Assembly (NCBI GenBank): GCA_025462865.1
Contig: JAOAPI010000056.1
Coordinates: 1-64,000, forward strand
DNA from: Candidatus Sulfotelmatobacter sp.
GTDB lineage: Bacteria; Acidobacteriota; Terriglobia; Terriglobales; Acidobacteriaceae
Direction of reading: 5' to 3'
Length of the DNA: 64,000 bases
Shown here: positions 32,383 to 42,563 of the stretch, one piece after another
Numbering within the stretch: the first letter of the stretch is position 1
Layout: each line of letters starts with the position of its first letter
The notes under the pieces: model-generated
Told to the model about the DNA's origin: nothing
Seen by the model: the letters and a program-made list of their open reading frames with translations, nothing else
The model's database searches: none
Program-made: the position numbers and the translations under genes

Positions 32383-34263
32383 TTAGGCGGGAATCGCGGC
32401 GGGCTTCTGCCCTTGCTCGCGACGCAGCCGCCCTACGACCAGCCGGATCTCGTCATAGGTCACTTCCGGCGGCAGAATATCCTTCAAGGGCTTGAGGCGC
32501 TCGAATCCTACACGCCCGCACGCTGCGCCAATCACCGCCTGCTTATCCTGGCTGACCCACTGGTTTTGAAATTCAACCTGCCCGGTCTCCAGTAGATTTG
32601 CGACGGCGCTTACGATGGTTGAAACTTGCCGGCCTCGAAGCTGCGCAATCTCTTCCAGCGTCTTGCCTTCGCCGAGCAAGCGAAGGGTTTCATCCGCTGG
32701 CTTGGACTTCCGCTCAGCGGAACCGGCAGCGCGATTCCCGTGGCGAAATTTCTCCAGCGCATCCAGAATCGGCTGTCCATAGATTTCAGCCTTGCGCTCG
32801 CCGATTCCAGGGATTTCAAGAAGTTCGGCGTAAAACTTGGGTTGGCGTCGGCAAATTTCTTCGAGCGAAGAATCGTGGAGGACAATGTACGCAGGAACGT
32901 TCTTCTCTTTGGCCATGGCGCGACGCCACCCCTGCAGATATTCGCGCAGTTCTTCGGCCTCCGCTCCGGCAGCTGCGGCAGGCTGGGCTGGCAGACGCTT
33001 TCTGCCAGACCCCTTTCCCGCAAACACCGGAGAAGGCTTCACCATCCACTCCGCGGCGCTTCCGCAAACATCGCAAGCGTCGCACTTCTCCCACTTAGGA
33101 GCTTCTCCGAAGTGTGCGCAGATCTGACGATGGCGGCAGCGTCTCGACTCCACGAACTCACGGATGATCCGATAGCGCTCCCACGCCCGCTCGCGCTCCG
33201 CGCTATCTGTGATCTGGTTGGCGAAGAAGCCCAGCAGTCCGGCATCTCGCTTTTGCCAGAGCAAAACGCAATCCGCGCTCTCGCCATCGCGCCCCGCGCG
33301 TCCCGCCTCCTGGTAGTACTGCTCAATCGACTTGGGCAATGACAAGTGAATCACCGCCCGCACAGCGGCCTTGTTGATGCCTAAACCAAAAGCAATGGTG
33401 CCGACCAGCACGCGCACTTCGTCCGACATCCAGCGCTCCTGATTGCGGCGCCGTTCTGCCGATCCCATCTTGCCGTGATACCCCACTGCGGCAATGTCGC
33501 GATCTTCAAGAAAATCAACGGTCTCCTCGACGCGGGTGATCGTCGGAGAGTAAACAATTACATTGCTTCCCGAGTAGCTCTGCAGAGCCTTGACCAGCAA
33601 TTCCATCTGCTCGATTGCCTGGCACTCTCGCACCAGGTAGCGCAGGTTGGGTCGATAAAAGCTGGCAATATACTTGTCGGGATTGCGAAGTTGCAGTTGC
33701 GCCAGAATGTCATGCCGCACGTGGCGGGTGGCGCTCGCAGTAAACGCAGCAATAGGACGATCGGGAAACTTCGAGCGCAATTTGCTCAACTGCCGGTATT
33801 CGGGACGGAATTCATGTCCCCATTCGGAGATGCAATGCGCCTCATCGATCGCGAAAAATGCGATGGGCACTTGCTGCAGCCATCCCATGGTGTCGCCACG
33901 CGCCACGCGTTCCGGCGATACATAGAGCAGTCGGTAAGCGCCCGCGCGCGCCTGGGTCATCACTTTCGTCTGCTCCGCTTCGCTGAGCGTGCTGTTCAGG
34001 ACTGCCGCCGGAATTCCCATCTGCGCCAATTGCGTGGCTTGATCCTGCATCAGCGCGATCAGGGGGGAAATCACCACCGCCGTCCCCTCCGAAGCGACGG
34101 CCGGCAACTGGTAGCAGAGGGACTTGCCCCCGCCTGTCGGCATGACCACGCACGTATCATGGCCGGCAAGGAGGCTGCGCACGATTCGCTCCTGCAGCGG
34201 ACGGAACATGCTGTAACCCCAGTACCGCTTCAGCGGCGTCAGCAGATCCATTTCCGCACTCAT
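32383..34263 (-). CDS. recQ: ATP-dependent DNA helicase RecQ
   Basis: 626 residues. Helicase motifs: Walker A VMPTGGGKSLCYQLPAV, DEAHCISEWGHEFRPEYRQL, FTASATRHVRHDIL and QEAGRAGRDGESADCVLL. The zinc-binding module is RRCRHRQICAHFGEAPKWEKCDACDVC, and an HRDC domain follows (LREYLQGWRRAMAKEKNVPA with LEEICRRQPKFYAELLEIPG). It unwinds DNA 3' to 5' in recombination and fork repair. The C-terminal 110 residues (RLLGEGKTLEEIAQLRGRQV) add a helix-turn-helix-like region seen in some RecQ/Rqc-type proteins. Monocistronic. Confidence 0.96.
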   Translation of the reverse strand: MSAEMDLLTPLKRYWGYSMFRPLQERIVRSLLAGHDTCVVMPTGGGKSLCYQLPAVASEGTAVVISPLIALMQDQATQLAQMGIPAAVLNSTLSEAEQTKVMTQARAGAYRLLYVSPERVARGDTMGWLQQVPIAFFAIDEAHCISEWGHEFRPEYRQLSKLRSKFPDRPIAAFTASATRHVRHDILAQLQLRNPDKYIASFYRPNLRYLVRECQAIEQMELLVKALQSYSGSNVIVYSPTITRVEETVDFLEDRDIAAVGYHGKMGSAERRRNQERWMSDEVRVLVGTIAFGLGINKAAVRAVIHLSLPKSIEQYYQEAGRAGRDGESADCVLLWQKRDAGLLGFFANQITDSAERERAWERYRIIREFVESRRCRHRQICAHFGEAPKWEKCDACDVCGSAAEWMVKPSPVFAGKGSGRKRLPAQPAAAAGAEAEELREYLQGWRRAMAKEKNVPAYIVLHDSSLEEICRRQPKFYAELLEIPGIGERKAEIYGQPILDALEKFRHGNRAAGSAERKSKPADETLRLLGEGKTLEEIAQLRGRQVSTIVSAVANLLETGQVEFQNQWVSQDKQAVIGAACGRVGFERLKPLKDILPPEVTYDEIRLVVGRLRREQGQKPAAIPA

Positions 34264-34382
34264 GAGTTAAGAGTATAGGCTGAGGCGAACATCTGGAGAA
34301 AGCCCATTGCATAAATTTTGCTGAGACTTTCCAAACCGGAACTCGGGCGCGGGCTGCACCCTGTCTTCTCGGAATAAGTCTT

Positions 34383-35384
34383 TTACACCGCGCCATACTT
34401 TACTTGCGGGTATCTCTTCGCAAACACCACCCACACCGCCGCAATCACTAGAAAGCACAACACGCTGCCCTCCGGCCCGACTATTCCTCCCGTAAGCCAC
34501 CGCGGCCCGTGAAACGAAGACTTCAGCAGATGTCCGGGGAAAATCGTCCCGCTATCTGGGACGGAGTAAAAAAAAGTCTCACCCCAGTCCCATGCCATGT
34601 GAAATCCCACCGCAAACCACAGGGTTCCGGTTCGCCGCAGGGTCAGGCAGAAGAAGAAACCAATCGCCGCCGCCGCCAGCAAACCGCGCCATTGCTCGCC
34701 TGGATTCTGCAGATGAATCAGCCCAAACATGCAGGACAAAACCAAAGCCGACGGCCAGAAACCAATTGCACGCGTCAAAGTGAACTGGGAATATCCACGC
34801 AGCAGAAATTCTTCGAAGAGTCCTACCAGCACAAAGTACAGCGCCCAGAATGCAGCAAACTTCACAATGCGGAAGCCGTGTATCGCCAGGTGCCCCAAAT
34901 CAAACACTCGCAGCCCATACATCACAGCCAGCAAGAGCGTGATGCTGGCAAATCCCCACAATGCACCCACCCAAAACAATTTCCCGAACGCTCTTCGCCC
35001 TGGTAATCCGTACGCGCCCCACGGCCGGTGCTCCACTCTCGCCAGAACCACCGCCGGCAGAACGGCTGCGAGCATGACTCCAAACTCCTCCGACATCATC
35101 GACCAAAGGCCGTTCCCTCCCAGCTCCAGCGCACCGAACCAGCGGGTCGCAACAAACTGGAGCGGATAAAAAAGCAGCAGATAGAATGCGAGACCCCATC
35201 CCGCCCTCAATCCATCCGGACCGAAAAACACCATGCGGACATACGACGGCTGCACTCCTGCCGAAAAATCCGGTGCCGGCTCTGTCACCGGTGAGTATTC
35301 TTTCGGCCCGGTCGATGTATCCATCCCATCGTTCATTTGCATTTGCAGAAGTTTCCCCAAACTGCCTGCGTCATGGTAAAACAC
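34383..35384 (-). CDS. CPBP-family intramembrane metalloprotease (CAAX protease/Abi type)
   Basis: 333 residues, about eight membrane segments. The catalytic motifs of the CPBP family are present: FEEFLLRGYSQFTL (EExxxR), MFGLIHLQNPG (FxxxH) and GFHMAWDWGETFF (HxxxN/D-like). Members cleave prenylated or other membrane substrates, and some protect against bacteriocins. The track start is a GTG at 35384; ATG codons at 35342, 35336 and 35324 are alternatives. Divergent from the glycosyltransferase gene with 13 bp between the annotated starts. Confidence 0.88.
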   Translation of the reverse strand: MFYHDAGSLGKLLQMQMNDGMDTSTGPKEYSPVTEPAPDFSAGVQPSYVRMVFFGPDGLRAGWGLAFYLLLFYPLQFVATRWFGALELGGNGLWSMMSEEFGVMLAAVLPAVVLARVEHRPWGAYGLPGRRAFGKLFWVGALWGFASITLLLAVMYGLRVFDLGHLAIHGFRIVKFAAFWALYFVLVGLFEEFLLRGYSQFTLTRAIGFWPSALVLSCMFGLIHLQNPGEQWRGLLAAAAIGFFFCLTLRRTGTLWFAVGFHMAWDWGETFFYSVPDSGTIFPGHLLKSSFHGPRWLTGGIVGPEGSVLCFLVIAAVWVVFAKRYPQVKYGAV

Positions 35385-35397
35385 TTCGGCTCACCCT

Positions 35398-36645
35398 ATG
35401 TCCCGATTTTTCACGCGCGAACGGTTCGGCCGTCCGCAATTTCTCGCCGGTGTATTGCTCCTGATCTTCTTAGCACAGGCCGCCTGGCTCGTCCGATGCG
35501 AGTTGCACAATTCCGATCCGAAGGTAGCCGGTCCCGGCGCCACGGAGCAAGTACGCATTGCCTCAGGTTGGCGGCAATTTCACGGCGGAAGCATTGCCGG
35601 CGCTCCTTACCCAGATCCCCCCGGAGCGCTGCCCTCCGAGATATCGCAAGACAACGACGGCTTCGATACCGAGCACTCTCCATTACTTTCGCTGGTGACG
35701 GCCGCGCCTCTGCTCGCATGGCCCCATCGACTTCTCGATTCCGAATCGTCCTCTTACTGGCGCTGGCTTCCGCGCATTCCATTTCTCGCTTGCGGAGTCT
35801 TCCTCGGCGCATCCTTGTGGTACGTCGCGCGCCGTCTCTGTGGGAACGCCGGTGGCTTCCTGGCTCTCACCCTCTATTGCTTTTCCCCGTCGATGATTCA
35901 GGCCAGCGCCGTCTGGCACACCGAACCCGAAATCCTCGCCGCCTGGGGAGCCTTTGGCGCCGTCTTCACCGCCATGGCGGTCGCTCATACGCTCTATGCG
36001 CCGCGCGAAGTTGTCCTTTGGAACTGGCGCCGCATTGTCTTGCTTGGGGTTTCACTGGCGATTGCCGTGGGTTCTCAATTCTCCTTGATTATCCTCGTAC
36101 CTATTGCCCTGGCCTTCCTGCTCTATCTGGCGCCCATCCGCCGTGGCGCGGCCCTCACCATCTGGTTGGCGGCCTCTTTGGTGGCGATCCTATTATCATT
36201 CGCTACCTACTTCTTTCATCCCCACGCATGGTCAGAAGCGATGCACCACGCTTCCTTTTGGGGAGCCACATGGCGCGGTTTCACCGTGCCTGGCGTATAC
36301 CGCGAAGTCGGATTGCAAGTCCTCCGGTCCTGTCCAGCTTTCGCTGTTCTCCTGCCGGTTGCAATCGCAACCTACATTCTCTGGCCCCGCACCCGCTACT
36401 TTGGCAACAGCTCTCCGGGAATCGTTGCCCTGATCTTCATCGGGATGGCAATGGCGCATCCTCATGTAGCTGGCGCAGGATTTCTGCTTGCTTCTCTGCC
36501 TTTCCTTTTGATCTTTGTCTCTGGTGTGCTCGCCGATCTGATGGAAACTCCCCTACGTCTTCTGATTACGGCCTGCGTCTGGGGGTTGGTGGGAGCCTAC
36601 ATGCTGTGGAGCGTTCTAGCGCTAGCCCAAGTCCCTCGCGGATGA
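35398..36645 (+). CDS. Polytopic membrane glycosyltransferase-like protein (GT39/ArnT-like)
   Basis: 415 residues, about ten membrane segments starting with FLAGVLLLIFLAQAAWLV. The first loop has GGSIAGAPYPDPPGALPSEI and DNDGFDTEHSPLLSLVTAAP, resembling the acidic loop of dolichyl-phosphate-mannose or ArnT-type transferases that hold catalytic Asp/Glu. FFHPHAWSEAMHH follows a later segment. It probably transfers a sugar from a polyprenyl-phosphate donor, with an unknown acceptor. The competing frame 35337-36773 has proline/arginine-rich shadow composition and was rejected. Confidence 0.75.
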   Translation: MSRFFTRERFGRPQFLAGVLLLIFLAQAAWLVRCELHNSDPKVAGPGATEQVRIASGWRQFHGGSIAGAPYPDPPGALPSEISQDNDGFDTEHSPLLSLVTAAPLLAWPHRLLDSESSSYWRWLPRIPFLACGVFLGASLWYVARRLCGNAGGFLALTLYCFSPSMIQASAVWHTEPEILAAWGAFGAVFTAMAVAHTLYAPREVVLWNWRRIVLLGVSLAIAVGSQFSLIILVPIALAFLLYLAPIRRGAALTIWLAASLVAILLSFATYFFHPHAWSEAMHHASFWGATWRGFTVPGVYREVGLQVLRSCPAFAVLLPVAIATYILWPRTRYFGNSSPGIVALIFIGMAMAHPHVAGAGFLLASLPFLLIFVSGVLADLMETPLRLLITACVWGLVGAYMLWSVLALAQVPRG

Positions 36646-36747
36646 TTCACATACGGCGACACCGGAGTTCGGCTGACAATTCTCTACAATTCTGCCGCAT
36701 CCCCCGTGTCCTACTTCGATCTAAAACTGTAGAAATCGAGGTGCGCC

Positions 36748-38373
36748 ATGAGTTTTACGTTGGAGTATCATAGAGCTGTGCAGCGCTCGATTCCGGCTTC
36801 GCTGGCGCTTTTCGGGATGCTCTTGCTCCCGCTTGTTCTTCTTTCTTCCAGTTCCGCACAGATCAATGGCACACCTCCCTCCGTGACTTCTACGGGGTTC
36901 GGTGGTCGCGCGATTAACGGAACGCCGCCCAGCGTCACGTCACTCGGGCGTAACGGATTCGCGCCGCCCAATGCCGGAGTCAATTTTCACACTCAAGTTT
37001 CGCACGGCGGCGGTATGCAGCAGCATCATCACCACCACAGCGTAAATGGCAACGCCTATTACCCGTATGTTTACGCTGTGCCCGTTCCCTACTCAGTCGA
37101 TGTCAACGAGGGCGATCAGGGAGACGATGATGATGAGTCCAATTATCAGGGAGGCCCGACGGTCTTTGACCGTCGCGGTTCCGGACGTGACTCCTACATT
37201 CCACCGTCTTACCCGGGACCAGCGCACGCTCGCGCGGCTGCACCGAGCGATCCTGTGGCAACGGACCCTCCCGAGTCTGCTCCCACTCCTGAACCACCGC
37301 AGCCCTCCACCGTCCTGGTTTTCAAAGACGGTCATCAAGTGGAAGTTGGCAACTACGCCATTGTCAGTCAAACGCTTTTTGATTTGAGCCCCGGCCATCC
37401 GCGAAAGATCGCTCTGGCGGATCTGGATCTTTCCGCAACTCAAAAGCAGAACGACGACCGTGGCGTCCACTTCCAATTGCCGCCGTCCTCGCAGGCGAAT
37501 AAAATGCGCTCGGCAATGCACTTCGTCTGGTTCTGGCAAAATAAGGGCAGAAGATCAGCCTTCGCAGGTAACTTGCCTCGCCCGGTACTAGCTCTAGCCC
37601 TGATCGCAACTCTGGTGCCCTGCGCCGTAGCGCAGAGAAGTTTGCCGGTTAGCTCTCCGGGGAGACCAACGCCCCCGCACTTCAACTCGGCGGCTAGAAA
37701 TTTTGCTACCTCGCGGAGTTTGCGTTCATCGTCCAGACTCCACCGGCCATCTCCTTCTAATTCACTACTTCTCCCCTTCTTCGACGATTCCTTTAGTCCC
37801 GATGACCTTTCGCCAACTGGAGACCCTGCCTCTCAGCCTCCCGCATTTCTGTTGCAAGCCGCACGCGCTATTTCTGGCCCTGAAGTTTTTGCGGGACAAC
37901 CTGACACCAATCACGCCCCTTCGTCTTCGCAACCTCTGATGATCGAACTCCAGGGCGACCGCTACGTCCGCATTAGCCCTGCCGCGATCGATGGCGAAGC
38001 TCTGCCGCTCCCTCTCGCATCCGCGAACATTCATGCCAACAATACTCAATCGTCGAAATCGGCGCGGACTCACGCCACAAAAGCACCGATGCCGAACCCC
38101 GCGCCCGGGCCTCTGATCGCGGCCGCGTCTCCAGTACGCGACCTGCCTGCAGCGATTCTCGTTTTTAGCGACGGACACAGCGAAGAAGTCCACGACTACA
38201 CGATTGCCGACGGATTTCTCTATGCCCGCGGCGATTTTTACACCGACGGATTCTGGAACAAGAAAATTAATCTCTCCACTCTCGACCTGAAGCAAACGAT
38301 GCAAGCTAACTCCACGCGCAACGTAAAGTTCATTCTTCCCTCTTCTCCCAACGAAGTAATCATTCGCCCGTAG
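36748..38373 (+). CDS. Secreted protein, apparent in-frame fusion of two paralogues
   Basis: 541 residues from an ATG with GAGGTG upstream. Part one has a signal peptide (LALFGMLLLPLVLLSSSSAQ), two INGTPPSVTS repeats (39-48, 56-65), a His-rich run QQHHHHH, an acidic linker and a small domain STVLVFKDGHQVEVGNYAIV..IALADLDLSATQ..VHFQLPPSS (188-248). Part two starts at Met253 with a second signal-like segment (RPVLALALIATLVPCAVAQR), then a disordered linker and the same domain again, AAILVFSDGHSEEVHDYTIA..INLSTLDLKQTM..VKFILPSS (467-534). The order signal-linker-domain is duplicated, so this looks like two adjacent genes joined by loss of a stop codon. Function unknown. Confidence 0.75.
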   Translation: MSFTLEYHRAVQRSIPASLALFGMLLLPLVLLSSSSAQINGTPPSVTSTGFGGRAINGTPPSVTSLGRNGFAPPNAGVNFHTQVSHGGGMQQHHHHHSVNGNAYYPYVYAVPVPYSVDVNEGDQGDDDDESNYQGGPTVFDRRGSGRDSYIPPSYPGPAHARAAAPSDPVATDPPESAPTPEPPQPSTVLVFKDGHQVEVGNYAIVSQTLFDLSPGHPRKIALADLDLSATQKQNDDRGVHFQLPPSSQANKMRSAMHFVWFWQNKGRRSAFAGNLPRPVLALALIATLVPCAVAQRSLPVSSPGRPTPPHFNSAARNFATSRSLRSSSRLHRPSPSNSLLLPFFDDSFSPDDLSPTGDPASQPPAFLLQAARAISGPEVFAGQPDTNHAPSSSQPLMIELQGDRYVRISPAAIDGEALPLPLASANIHANNTQSSKSARTHATKAPMPNPAPGPLIAAASPVRDLPAAILVFSDGHSEEVHDYTIADGFLYARGDFYTDGFWNKKINLSTLDLKQTMQANSTRNVKFILPSSPNEVIIRP

Positions 38374-38628
38374 GCGCTCCAAAACGAAGACTCATATGAG
38401 GCCGCGCCCTTCAGCAGTTGGTGGTAAAACTCCCAGGCCGAACCCCTTTAACACCCTCATCTACAGCCCTCGCCGTGGTACAATATTAGCTAATCGAATA
38501 AGACTAACCGCTTGTAGATGCAATCGTTTAGCACTACTTTCAGGACGATCAAGGCGGGCAGGCAACAGGCCCCCTTCGGCGTCCTAAATATTTAGAAACA
38601 AGACAGAATCTAGCGGCTCACGACAACC

Positions 38629-41322
38629 ATGCCTGACGATCAAAATCCCGAACTTCCCCTGACTCCGCCGCCTCCCGGCGACGGCAGTCCCGGCGCCCTG
38701 CACATTCAGCCCGTCAACATTGAAGACGAGATGAAGAAGTCGTATCTCGACTACTCCATGTCGGTCATCATCGGCCGCGCTCTGCCCGACGTCCGCGACG
38801 GACTCAAGCCCGTGCATCGCCGCATTCTCTACACCATGCAACAGATGGGCCTGCAGCCGAATCGCGCCACGCGTAAGTGCGCCAGAATCGTCGGCGACGT
38901 CATGGGCAAGTACCATCCTCATGGCAATCTTGCTGTGTACGATGCCCTCGTCCGCCTCGCGCAAACCTGGAGTCTGCGCTATCCGCTAATTTTTGGTCAG
39001 GGAAATTTCGGCTCGGTTGACGGCGACCCTCCCGCGGCCGATCGCTATACCGAAGCCAAGCTCGCGCAAGTCGCAACCGCACTGCTGGAAGACCTCGACA
39101 AAGAGACTGTCGACTTCCGCCCGAACTACGATGGCAGCGAAGTCGAGCCCGACGTTCTTCCCGCGCGCATTCCTAATCTTCTTATTAACGGTTCCGACGG
39201 CATCGCCGTTGGGATGGCGACAAAAATTCCGCCGCACAACTTAACCGAAATCGTTGACGCCACCATTACCTTGGTCAACAATCCCAACGCTCAGCTTGCG
39301 GAGATTTTGAAATTCGTTCAAGGCCCGGACTTTCCCACCGCCGGCATTATCCACGGGCGTGCCGGAGTTTTCGAGGCGTATCGTACGGGCCGTGGCCGCT
39401 TCATGATGCGCGCCAAAGCCGCCATCGAGAACGCGACCAAAGATCGCCAGGCCATCATCGTCACCGAAATTCCGTATCAGGTGAATAAATCCGTCCTCAT
39501 CAAGCGCATTGCCCAGCTCGTCAACGACAAGGACATTGAAGATATTTCTGACGTTCGCGACGAAAGTGATCGCGACGGCATGCGCATCGTGATCGAACTC
39601 AAACGGGGCGCCGAGCCCCAGATCGTTCTGAACCAGCTCTACAAACACACCTCGATGCAGGAAGGTTTTTCGATGATCCTGCTGGCGGTGGTCAATGGAC
39701 AGCCCCGCGAAATGGGACTGATTCCGGCCATCAAGCACTTCATCAACCATCGTGTCGAAGTCGTGCGCCGCCGCACCGCGTTTCTTTTACAGAAAGCAAA
39801 AGACCGCGAGCATATTCTCGAGGGATACCTCACAGCGCTGGATCATCTCGACAACGTAATTACCATCATCCGCGCCAGCTCGAACCGCGCCGACGCCCAC
39901 GAAAATTTGGTTGCGTATTTCGGCGGCAAAAAAATCGATATCAACACAACCGGCCGCGCTCCCAAGGTAAATGCTGAAAAGCCGTTCACCATTCGTCAGG
40001 CCGAAGCCATTCTCGAACTGCAACTGCACCGCCTCACTAAGCTTTCAATCGACGAAATTTCGAACGAGTTGAAAGAAGTCCGCGAGAGAATCGAGGACTA
40101 CGAATCGATCCTCGCCTCGGAGAAAAAACTTCGCGCCGTCATCATCAAGGAACTCGAAGAAGTCAAAGAACTCTACGGGGACGAACGCCGCACGCGGATC
40201 GAAGACGAAGCCGCCGAAATCGTTCTCGAAGATCTCATCGCCGACGAGCAGGTCGCCGTCACCTTCAGCCACTCGGGTTACATGAAGCGCACGCCGATTT
40301 CCACCTACCGCATGCAGCGCCGCGGTGGGACGGGCCGCACCGGCATGAAGACTCGCGATGAGGATTTCGTGGAGCATCTCTTCATCGCTTCCACTCACGC
40401 TTACATCCTGATCTTCACCAACAAAGGCCGCGTCTATTGGCTGAAGGTGTACGAGATTCCCGACGTGAGCGCCGCCGGCAGAGGCAAGCACATCGGCAAC
40501 CTGATCGGCCTGCAACCCGGCGAAACCGTCCGCACCATGCTCGCGGTGCGCAATCTCGAAGAAGAAAGCAAATACATTTTCTTCGCCACGCGCAACGGCC
40601 TGGTAAAGAAGTCTGAGCTGCGTGAGTTCATGCACGTACGCTCCAACGGCATCAACGCCATCAGCATTGAAGAAGGAGACGAACTGGTCGCCGCCCGCAT
40701 CACTAACGGCAATCAGATCGTTTTCATTGCTTCGCACGAAGGCATGGCCGTGCGCTTTGACGAAAATCACGTTCGTCCCATGGGCCGCGCCGCTTACGGC
40801 GTCAACGGCATTAACCTTGAAGAAGGCGATCACGTCGTCGGCATGACGGTAACTCCCAAGCCCGGCGCAGCTCCCGTGGGCGTGCCTGTCCCCGGTGAAG
40901 ATCCGGTGGATAAAGCCGTTGCGGTCGCCACAGCTCCCGGCACATCCGCAACTCCCGAAGCGGTGGATCTAACGCAGAAGGGCAACCTGATTCTTTCCGT
41001 AACCGAAAATGGATACGGCAAGCGCACTCCCGCCGACGAATACCGCCTCACAAATCGCGCCGGCAAGGGCGTCATCAACGTCAAGACAACGGAGCGCGTA
41101 GGCAAAGTTGTCGCCATCGCCCTTGTCGACGAAAACTCTCAAGTCATGCTGATCAGCCAGTACGGCAAAATCATTCGCATGGATTCGAAAACCATTCGAG
41201 AGTCCGGCCGCAACGCGCAAGGAGTGCGCCTGCTACACATGGAGCCCGGCGACCGCGTGGCCGCAGCTGTTGTGCTGGCGCCAGAAGAAGAGCCGCCCAC
41301 CAACGGCGGTCTGCTGCAGTAG
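38629..41322 (+). CDS. gyrA: DNA gyrase subunit A
   Basis: 897 residues. The breakage-reunion domain starts [20 protein letters not shown] and includes [19 protein letters not shown] and [20 protein letters not shown] with the active Tyr140. The C-terminal wrapping domain has the GyrA box [11 protein letters not shown] (about 564), supporting gyrase rather than topoisomerase IV. It introduces negative supercoils with GyrB, which is not in the window. Compared with E. coli, the 82-83 positions Asp-Ser are Asn-Leu, and the residue two before the catalytic Tyr is Asp instead of Met. An acidic Ala/Pro insert (about 745-780) lies between C-terminal blades. A terminator follows. Confidence 0.96.
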   Translation: MPDDQNPELPLTPPPPGDGSPGALHIQPVNIEDEMKKSYLDYSMSVIIGRALPDVRDGLKPVHRRILYTMQQMGLQPNRATRKCARIVGDVMGKYHPHGNLAVYDALVRLAQTWSLRYPLIFGQGNFGSVDGDPPAADRYTEAKLAQVATALLEDLDKETVDFRPNYDGSEVEPDVLPARIPNLLINGSDGIAVGMATKIPPHNLTEIVDATITLVNNPNAQLAEILKFVQGPDFPTAGIIHGRAGVFEAYRTGRGRFMMRAKAAIENATKDRQAIIVTEIPYQVNKSVLIKRIAQLVNDKDIEDISDVRDESDRDGMRIVIELKRGAEPQIVLNQLYKHTSMQEGFSMILLAVVNGQPREMGLIPAIKHFINHRVEVVRRRTAFLLQKAKDREHILEGYLTALDHLDNVITIIRASSNRADAHENLVAYFGGKKIDINTTGRAPKVNAEKPFTIRQAEAILELQLHRLTKLSIDEISNELKEVRERIEDYESILASEKKLRAVIIKELEEVKELYGDERRTRIEDEAAEIVLEDLIADEQVAVTFSHSGYMKRTPISTYRMQRRGGTGRTGMKTRDEDFVEHLFIASTHAYILIFTNKGRVYWLKVYEIPDVSAAGRGKHIGNLIGLQPGETVRTMLAVRNLEEESKYIFFATRNGLVKKSELREFMHVRSNGINAISIEEGDELVAARITNGNQIVFIASHEGMAVRFDENHVRPMGRAAYGVNGINLEEGDHVVGMTVTPKPGAAPVGVPVPGEDPVDKAVAVATAPGTSATPEAVDLTQKGNLILSVTENGYGKRTPADEYRLTNRAGKGVINVKTTERVGKVVAIALVDENSQVMLISQYGKIIRMDSKTIRESGRNAQGVRLLHMEPGDRVAAAVVLAPEEEPPTNGGLLQ

Positions 41323-41338
41323 ATTTCGGTTTGAGTAG

Positions 41339-41362
41339 AGCGGGCGCCCTCGCCCGCTTCTT
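41339..41362 (+). terminator. Terminator after gyrA
   Basis: AGCGGGCG-CCCT-CGCCCGCT followed by TCTT, 17 bp after the gyrA stop. Confidence 0.75.
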
Positions 41363-41525
41363 GGCAGCATGTCTTGGTACGGGATCGGGCTTCAGCCCCT
41401 GAGGGACGTTTCTATCGATGAAGCCCAGGGAGTGCTAGTCGATTCAGAATCCAATACCACTGGAAGCTTGCGACCTCGGAGTTTACCCAAGACATTTCTG
41501 GTTAACTATCCTCTCTAGCGCAAGC

Positions 41526-42392
41526 CTACCTCACTCCCTGCTTCCTATTAATTTCCTTGGAAAATTCCGTAACGAAATTCAGCAGCGTTCCCCAACCCAA
41601 CTGTCCCAACATCGCTCTTCCGCCCTCAGCAGCCGCATTGGGGGAACCCGCCTTCCAGGTCGCCAAGATGACTCCTCCGCCAAATGCTCCTCCATACAGC
41701 GCCCACTGCGGACGCAAACGCTCCTCACTGCGATCGTATGTCATCAGATTCCGGATGACCGCATGCCTTGTTCGCGGCCACAGCCCATCGCATTTGCATT
41801 TGTCGTATCGAACTTCGTATCCCAGTTTCGCGTTCCCCAGCGCCGCTAGAGTGTTCGTCGCAATAAACTGCCCTTCCCGCGATGCAAACCGCTCCGCATA
41901 GCCTCCCCAGCCATCGTCCCATTGCCGTGGCGTCCCCGACGCCTGATCGATCCCCGCGCCAAACATTCGCTTCAAATATGCGCCCGGGGTCGTCAGCGTC
42001 TGTCGCAGATAAATCACTTCCCGCTGTTTTCTCGTCAACGTAATCAGCGGCTGATCCTTGCGGACATAAACTCCCTCAATCCACGTCGATTCCCAATTCC
42101 TCGCTCTGATCAATCCAGCCGCCGCAGCGCGCTCCGTCAGCTCAGCTGCTTGTATCGATCGTCCTTCGATCTGCTGCACCGGACCCGAACTTTCTTTCTT
42201 AGTTTCTCCCGGCGCATCCGGAAGCTCTTTCCCCTGTGTTTGCCCCTGAGCTTGGCCGGAAGTCGAGGCCGGATTCTGTTGCCCTTGACTCCCCTGCGCC
42301 CAGCCCAGTCCGTGTGCCATCGCTACTAGCAAACACGTCGTCGCAGCAACTCTACCTGGCAGTTTAAACATGTATGAACTTTCCCCTCGCAT
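41526..42392 (-). CDS. Secreted protein with LPDAP motif and acidobacterial C-terminal domain
   Basis: 288 residues (281 if the Met at 42371 is used, which gives a clean signal peptide MFKLPGRVAATTCLLVAMAH). After the signal comes a Gln/Gly/Ser-rich linker and the motif KELPDAPGETK. The C-terminal domain reads WDDGWGGYAERFASREGQFI, LGYEVRYDKCKCDGLWPRTR, YGGAFGGGVILATWKAGSP and LGWGTLLNFVTEF. It lines up by eye with the C-terminal domain of the 5859-6884 product. Function unknown; probably an envelope protein. The two CxC cysteines are not in the other copy. Confidence 0.78.
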   Translation of the reverse strand: MRGESSYMFKLPGRVAATTCLLVAMAHGLGWAQGSQGQQNPASTSGQAQGQTQGKELPDAPGETKKESSGPVQQIEGRSIQAAELTERAAAAGLIRARNWESTWIEGVYVRKDQPLITLTRKQREVIYLRQTLTTPGAYLKRMFGAGIDQASGTPRQWDDGWGGYAERFASREGQFIATNTLAALGNAKLGYEVRYDKCKCDGLWPRTRHAVIRNLMTYDRSEERLRPQWALYGGAFGGGVILATWKAGSPNAAAEGGRAMLGQLGWGTLLNFVTEFSKEINRKQGVR

Positions 42393-42563
42393 CGTCCAAG
42401 AATACTCCGATCAAACCTCACAGCTTTTTTCCATCGTTTATGTTCTGGTGAAGCCTTGGCCATCTTACCGTCACAAGTGTCCGATAGTACGCTTCCTGTG
42501 CATGCACTTCCCCTGGAACCACTCTTGAATCGGGCGGAGTAATATATCCCCATCACGAATCAG

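Noticed and set aside
32626-33342. Plus-strand ORFs over recQ (238 and 166 residues)
   Set aside because: Shadows of recQ in the opposite strand.
35337-36773. 478-residue plus-strand ORF
   Set aside because: Arg/Ser/Pro/His-rich shadow of the membrane protein gene 35398-36645 in another frame; no domain and no ribosome binding site.
40045-40833. 262-residue minus-strand ORF inside gyrA
   Set aside because: Antisense frame of a conserved gyrA region; typical GC-rich shadow composition.
38629-41322. Assignment of gyrA as topoisomerase IV subunit parC
   Set aside because: A GyrA box ([10 protein letters not shown]) is present in the C-terminal domain, which ParC lacks.
41375-41470. GGGCTTCAGCCCCTGAGGGA region after the gyrA terminator as a regulatory RNA
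   Set aside because: It looks like another short dispersed intergenic element; no second copy is in the window and no conserved RNA features were recognised.
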